DNA of 5,511 nt, taken from Alphaproteobacteria bacterium HGW-Alphaproteobacteria-13. GTDB lineage: Bacteria > Pseudomonadota > Alphaproteobacteria > Sphingomonadales > Sphingomonadaceae. This document shows, piece after piece, positions 3,327 to 5,511 of this stretch. The notes beneath the pieces are model-generated. The model did no database searches. It had not been told where the DNA came from and worked only from the letters and a program-made list of their open reading frames with translations. The stretch spans positions 1-5,511 of the forward strand of contig PHEM01000256.1 in assembly GCA_002842935.1 (NCBI GenBank). Direction: 5' to 3'. Position 1 is the first letter of the stretch; each line of letters begins with the position of its first letter. Both the position numbers and the translations under genes were made by a program.

Positions 3327-5511
3327 GATTCTCTCTGTGCGCGGCGTCGTCGAGCGCGGCGGAGACGGCCTCGGCCAGCTGCGCGACGGAAAAGGGCTTG
3401 GGGAGGAAGGCGACATCGTCGATATCGATCGATTGCCGAAGCTGCTCCTCGGCATAGCCCGACATGAACAGCACCGGCAATCCCGGACGCTGCGCGCGCA
3501 TCGCGCGGACCATCGCGGGACCGTCCATGGTCGGCATGACGACATCGCTGACCACCAGGTCGATCTTGCCCATGCCGGCGAAGCGTTCCAGCCCCTCCTC
3601 GCCCTGCGACGCCGTAACGACGGTATAGCCCGCGCGCGTCAACGCCCGTTCGGCGACGGCGCGCACCATGTCCTCATCCTCGACGAGCAGGATCGTGCCC
3701 GTGCCCCACTGGCTCTTTTTCGGACGGACGGGCGGCGCGGGCACGGCGGGGGTATCGCCGCCCGCGCGGTGGACGGGCAGATAGATGGTGAAGCTGGTTC
3801 CCTCGCCCGTCTTGCTGTCAGCGAAGATAAAGCCCGCCGACTGCTTGATGATGCCATAGACGGTCGAAAGGCCCAGCCCCGTGCCCTTGCCCACATCCTT
3901 GGTCGTGAAGAAGGGTTCGAAGATCTTGGGCAGCACCTCCGCCGGAATGCCGGTGCCGGTGTCGCGGACGCGCAGCGCGCTATAGTCGGCGGGCGGCATG
4001 AACTCACTGCCCATCTGGCGCACCTCGGCGGCCGACACGGGATAGGTCTCGATCGTCAGCGTGCCGCCGCCGGGCATCGCGTCGCGCGCGTTGACGGCAA
4101 GGTTGATGATGACCTGCTCAAGCTGGCCGGGGTCGGCGCGCACCGCGCCCAGCCCGCGCCCGTGATGGACGCTGAGCTGCACCGTGTCGCCGATCAGCCG
4201 CTTGAGCAGATGCGACACTTCCGAAATCACGTCTGGAAGCTGGAGGATTTGCGGCCGCAACGTCTGCTGGCGCGAAAAGGCGAGCAATTGCCGTGTCAGG
4301 CTGGCGGCGCGATTGGCGTTGCTGCGGATGTGCTGGATATCGTCATAATCGCCGTCGCCGGGCGTATGGCGCATCAGCATCAAGTCGCAACTGCCGAGAA
4401 TCGCGGTCAATATATTGTTGAAGTCATGCGCGACCCCGCCCGCGAGCTGGCCGACCGCCTGCATCTTGGACTGCTGCGCGACCTGGCGCTTGAGGCGCGA
4501 TTCCTCGCTCGAATCCTTCAGGCTCAGCAGCACCGCCGCCTCGCCCAGCCCGCGCACGCCGACGACGCGCATCGACACGGGGTCGTCGCCCTGCCCCGCC
4601 AGCCGGATCGACAGGTCGCCGCCGACCTGCTGCCCGCTGCTGTGGCGGCGGATCATGTCGGCGAGCGGTCCCTTGTCCTCGCCGACGACGATGTCGCCGG
4701 GATAGCGCGGCATCCGCCCATCGGCGATGCCCGCCGCGCGCAGGAAGGCGCGGTTCATGTACAGGAAGCGCCCGTCGCGGTCGACCAGCGCGAGACCGAA
4801 GGGAAGCAGCGACAGCAACGTCTCCACATAGGTCTGCGCCGTGCCGCGCTCCGCCGGGCCGATCTCTTCGTCGAGGACGGCAAGCAGCATCGGCCCGCCC
4901 GCGTCGGCGGGGACGAGCGGAATCTGGAGCATCCGGATCGGCGTGAGCGACCCGCCGTCATCGAGGCGCAGCATCGGCGCGGCGTCGCGGCCGACATAAT
5001 GCGCCATGTCGCTCTCGCCCAGCGCGCGCAGCAGAAAGGCCTGGTTGGCGCTGCGCAGGCGGCCTTCGGGGCTGACCAGCGCCGCCATCACGCCCGCCTG
5101 CCCCAGCGTCCGTCCCGCCGGGCCGTCGAGGTGGCGGATGATCTCCGACGCCAGGTCGAGCCGTTCGTGCGCGGCGAAGCGCCACACTAGATAATCCTCC
5201 GCCTGCCCCGCACGGCCGACCTGCGCGCGCAGCCGCAAGGGACCAAGGCCGATGCCGTCGGCCACGCCCTCACCGTCGCGCCACGCGGCGCGCCCGGCAT
5301 TTTTCAGCAGTTCCGCGCCGCGTCCGTCCACGGGCAGCCCCGGCGGCGTGACGAAGCCGCCCATCCAGGTCGCGAACAGGTCGTTCGCGCAGACCAGCCG
5401 CCCCGCCCGGTCCGTGACGGCGATCGCGACATCGTCATGATCGACGGCCTGGCGCAACATCGCCCAGTCGGGCAGCGCCGCCTCGCCCGCCACGCTGCCG
5501 GGAAACAGCCG
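3316..5511 (-). CDS. cckA: Hybrid sensor histidine kinase CckA, 5'-partial
   Basis: CckA is the bifunctional kinase/phosphatase at the top of the CckA-ChpT-CtrA/CpdR cell-cycle phosphorelay. The frame is open through the right edge, so the N-terminus, including any membrane segments, is missing. Numbering from an internal GTG at 5493 (725 residues follow): PAS-like segments near 15-60, 135-205 and 222-325, the last with LLPFGLALVDRDGRFLYMN; a linker helix; H-box QLAGGVAHDFNN with His356; then NANRAASLTRQLLAFSRQQT, typical of CckA; N-box VIINLAVNARDAM with Asn464 and Asn468; G1 box with Asp511 in RDTGTGIP; F-box IFEPFFTTKD; G2 box KGTGLGLS. A C-terminal receiver follows (about 600-715) with Glu605-Asp606, phospho-acceptor Asp650 in SDVVMP, Ser678 and Lys699 in LPKPF. 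All catalytic residues are intact. No hydrophobic membrane segment is visible in this part. GTG 5493 is unlikely to be the start, because six sense codons precede it to the edge and it has no upstream context here. The downstream receiver overlaps its stop. Confidence 0.94.
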   Translation of the reverse strand, partial: RLFPGSVAGEAALPDWAMLRQAVDHDDVAIAVTDRAGRLVCANDLFATWMGGFVTPPGLPVDGRGAELLKNAGRAAWRDGEGVADGIGLGPLRLRAQVGRAGQAEDYLVWRFAAHERLDLASEIIRHLDGPAGRTLGQAGVMAALVSPEGRLRSANQAFLLRALGESDMAHYVGRDAAPMLRLDDGGSLTPIRMLQIPLVPADAGGPMLLAVLDEEIGPAERGTAQTYVETLLSLLPFGLALVDRDGRFLYMNRAFLRAAGIADGRMPRYPGDIVVGEDKGPLADMIRRHSSGQQVGGDLSIRLAGQGDDPVSMRVVGVRGLGEAAVLLSLKDSSEESRLKRQVAQQSKMQAVGQLAGGVAHDFNNILTAILGSCDLMLMRHTPGDGDYDDIQHIRSNANRAASLTRQLLAFSRQQTLRPQILQLPDVISEVSHLLKRLIGDTVQLSVHHGRGLGAVRADPGQLEQVIINLAVNARDAMPGGGTLTIETYPVSAAEVRQMGSEFMPPADYSALRVRDTGTGIPAEVLPKIFEPFFTTKDVGKGTGLGLSTVYGIIKQSAGFIFADSKTGEGTSFTIYLPVHRAGGDTPAVPAPPVRPKKSQWGTGTILLVEDEDMVRAVAERALTRAGYTVVTASQGEEGLERFAGMGKIDLVVSDVVMPTMDGPAMVRAMRAQRPGLPVLFMSGYAEEQLRQSIDIDDVAFLPKPFSVAQLAEAVSAALDDAAHRENHAR

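Noticed and set aside
3327..3331. GATTC (GANTC methylation site of the CcrM type) at the response regulator start
   Set aside because: A single GANTC is expected by chance, and no CtrA-type TTAA-N7-TTAA site accompanies it.
2135..3467. Plus-strand open frames antisense to recA and extending past it
   Set aside because: They are rich in Arg and acidic residues, lack motifs, and overlap fully explained genes.
2737..5190. 817-codon plus-strand open frame antisense to cckA and the response regulator
   Set aside because: It is a shadow in GC-rich coding DNA. The translation is Arg/Ala/His/Asp-rich without motifs, while the minus strand encodes complete kinase and receiver motifs.
5491..5493. GTG as the real start of cckA
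   Set aside because: The frame stays open for the remaining six codons to the window edge, and CckA proteins normally have additional N-terminal sequence with membrane segments. The gene is treated as cut by the edge.
1..5511. CRISPR arrays, tRNA or rRNA genes, transposases, integrases, phage genes or a new defence system
   Set aside because: No direct-repeat/spacer array, cloverleaf or mobile-element protein motif is visible. The identifiable genes are core cell-cycle and recombination genes.

Overview
The window most likely comes from an alphaproteobacterium of the sphingomonad group (Sphingopyxis or Sphingomonas type). Four things point that way. The minus strand carries a CckA-type cell-cycle kinase. 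RecA starts MAGQLSLVESG and has the alphaproteobacterial form. A LexA site of the alphaproteobacterial GAAC-N7-GAAC type lies upstream of recA. The intergenic DNA holds the short palindromic repeat with core CTGAGCTTGTCG, familiar from sphingomonads and other proteobacteria. The organism is inferred from these signs, not from any search.

Layout from left to right. Positions 3-1106 (+) hold the 3' part of an unrecognised, probably beta-rich protein. Its frame is open to the left edge, and its middle is clearly more AT-rich than the rest of the window. Positions 1107-1588 are a gap between convergent genes with no convincing gene; the right half is a cluster of inverted repeats (REP-like copies flanking a hairpin). 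Positions 1589-2662 (-) are a complete recA. Positions 2663-2972 hold the recA ribosome binding site, promoter and SOS box, then a 147-bp element bounded by perfect 27-bp inverted repeats. Positions 2973-3326 (-) encode a 117-residue single-domain response regulator. It overlaps by 11 bp the 3' end of cckA (3316 to the right edge, -), whose 5' end lies outside the window.

How the genes fit together. cckA and the small receiver form one translationally coupled unit and are probably partners in phosphorelay signalling. In Caulobacter and relatives CckA feeds phosphate through ChpT to CtrA and CpdR, so a dedicated extra receiver here is the most interesting functional question. recA follows on the same strand but has its own LexA-type operator, so it is probably transcribed separately and induced by DNA damage. 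The left-hand gene faces recA and appears unrelated, probably accessory. I see no CRISPR array, tRNA, rRNA, transposase or other mobile-element gene, and no clearly new multi-gene system. The unusual items are the repeat structures, the extra LexA half-site, a tiny frame with a strong ribosome binding site inside the inverted-repeat element, and the receiver attached to cckA.
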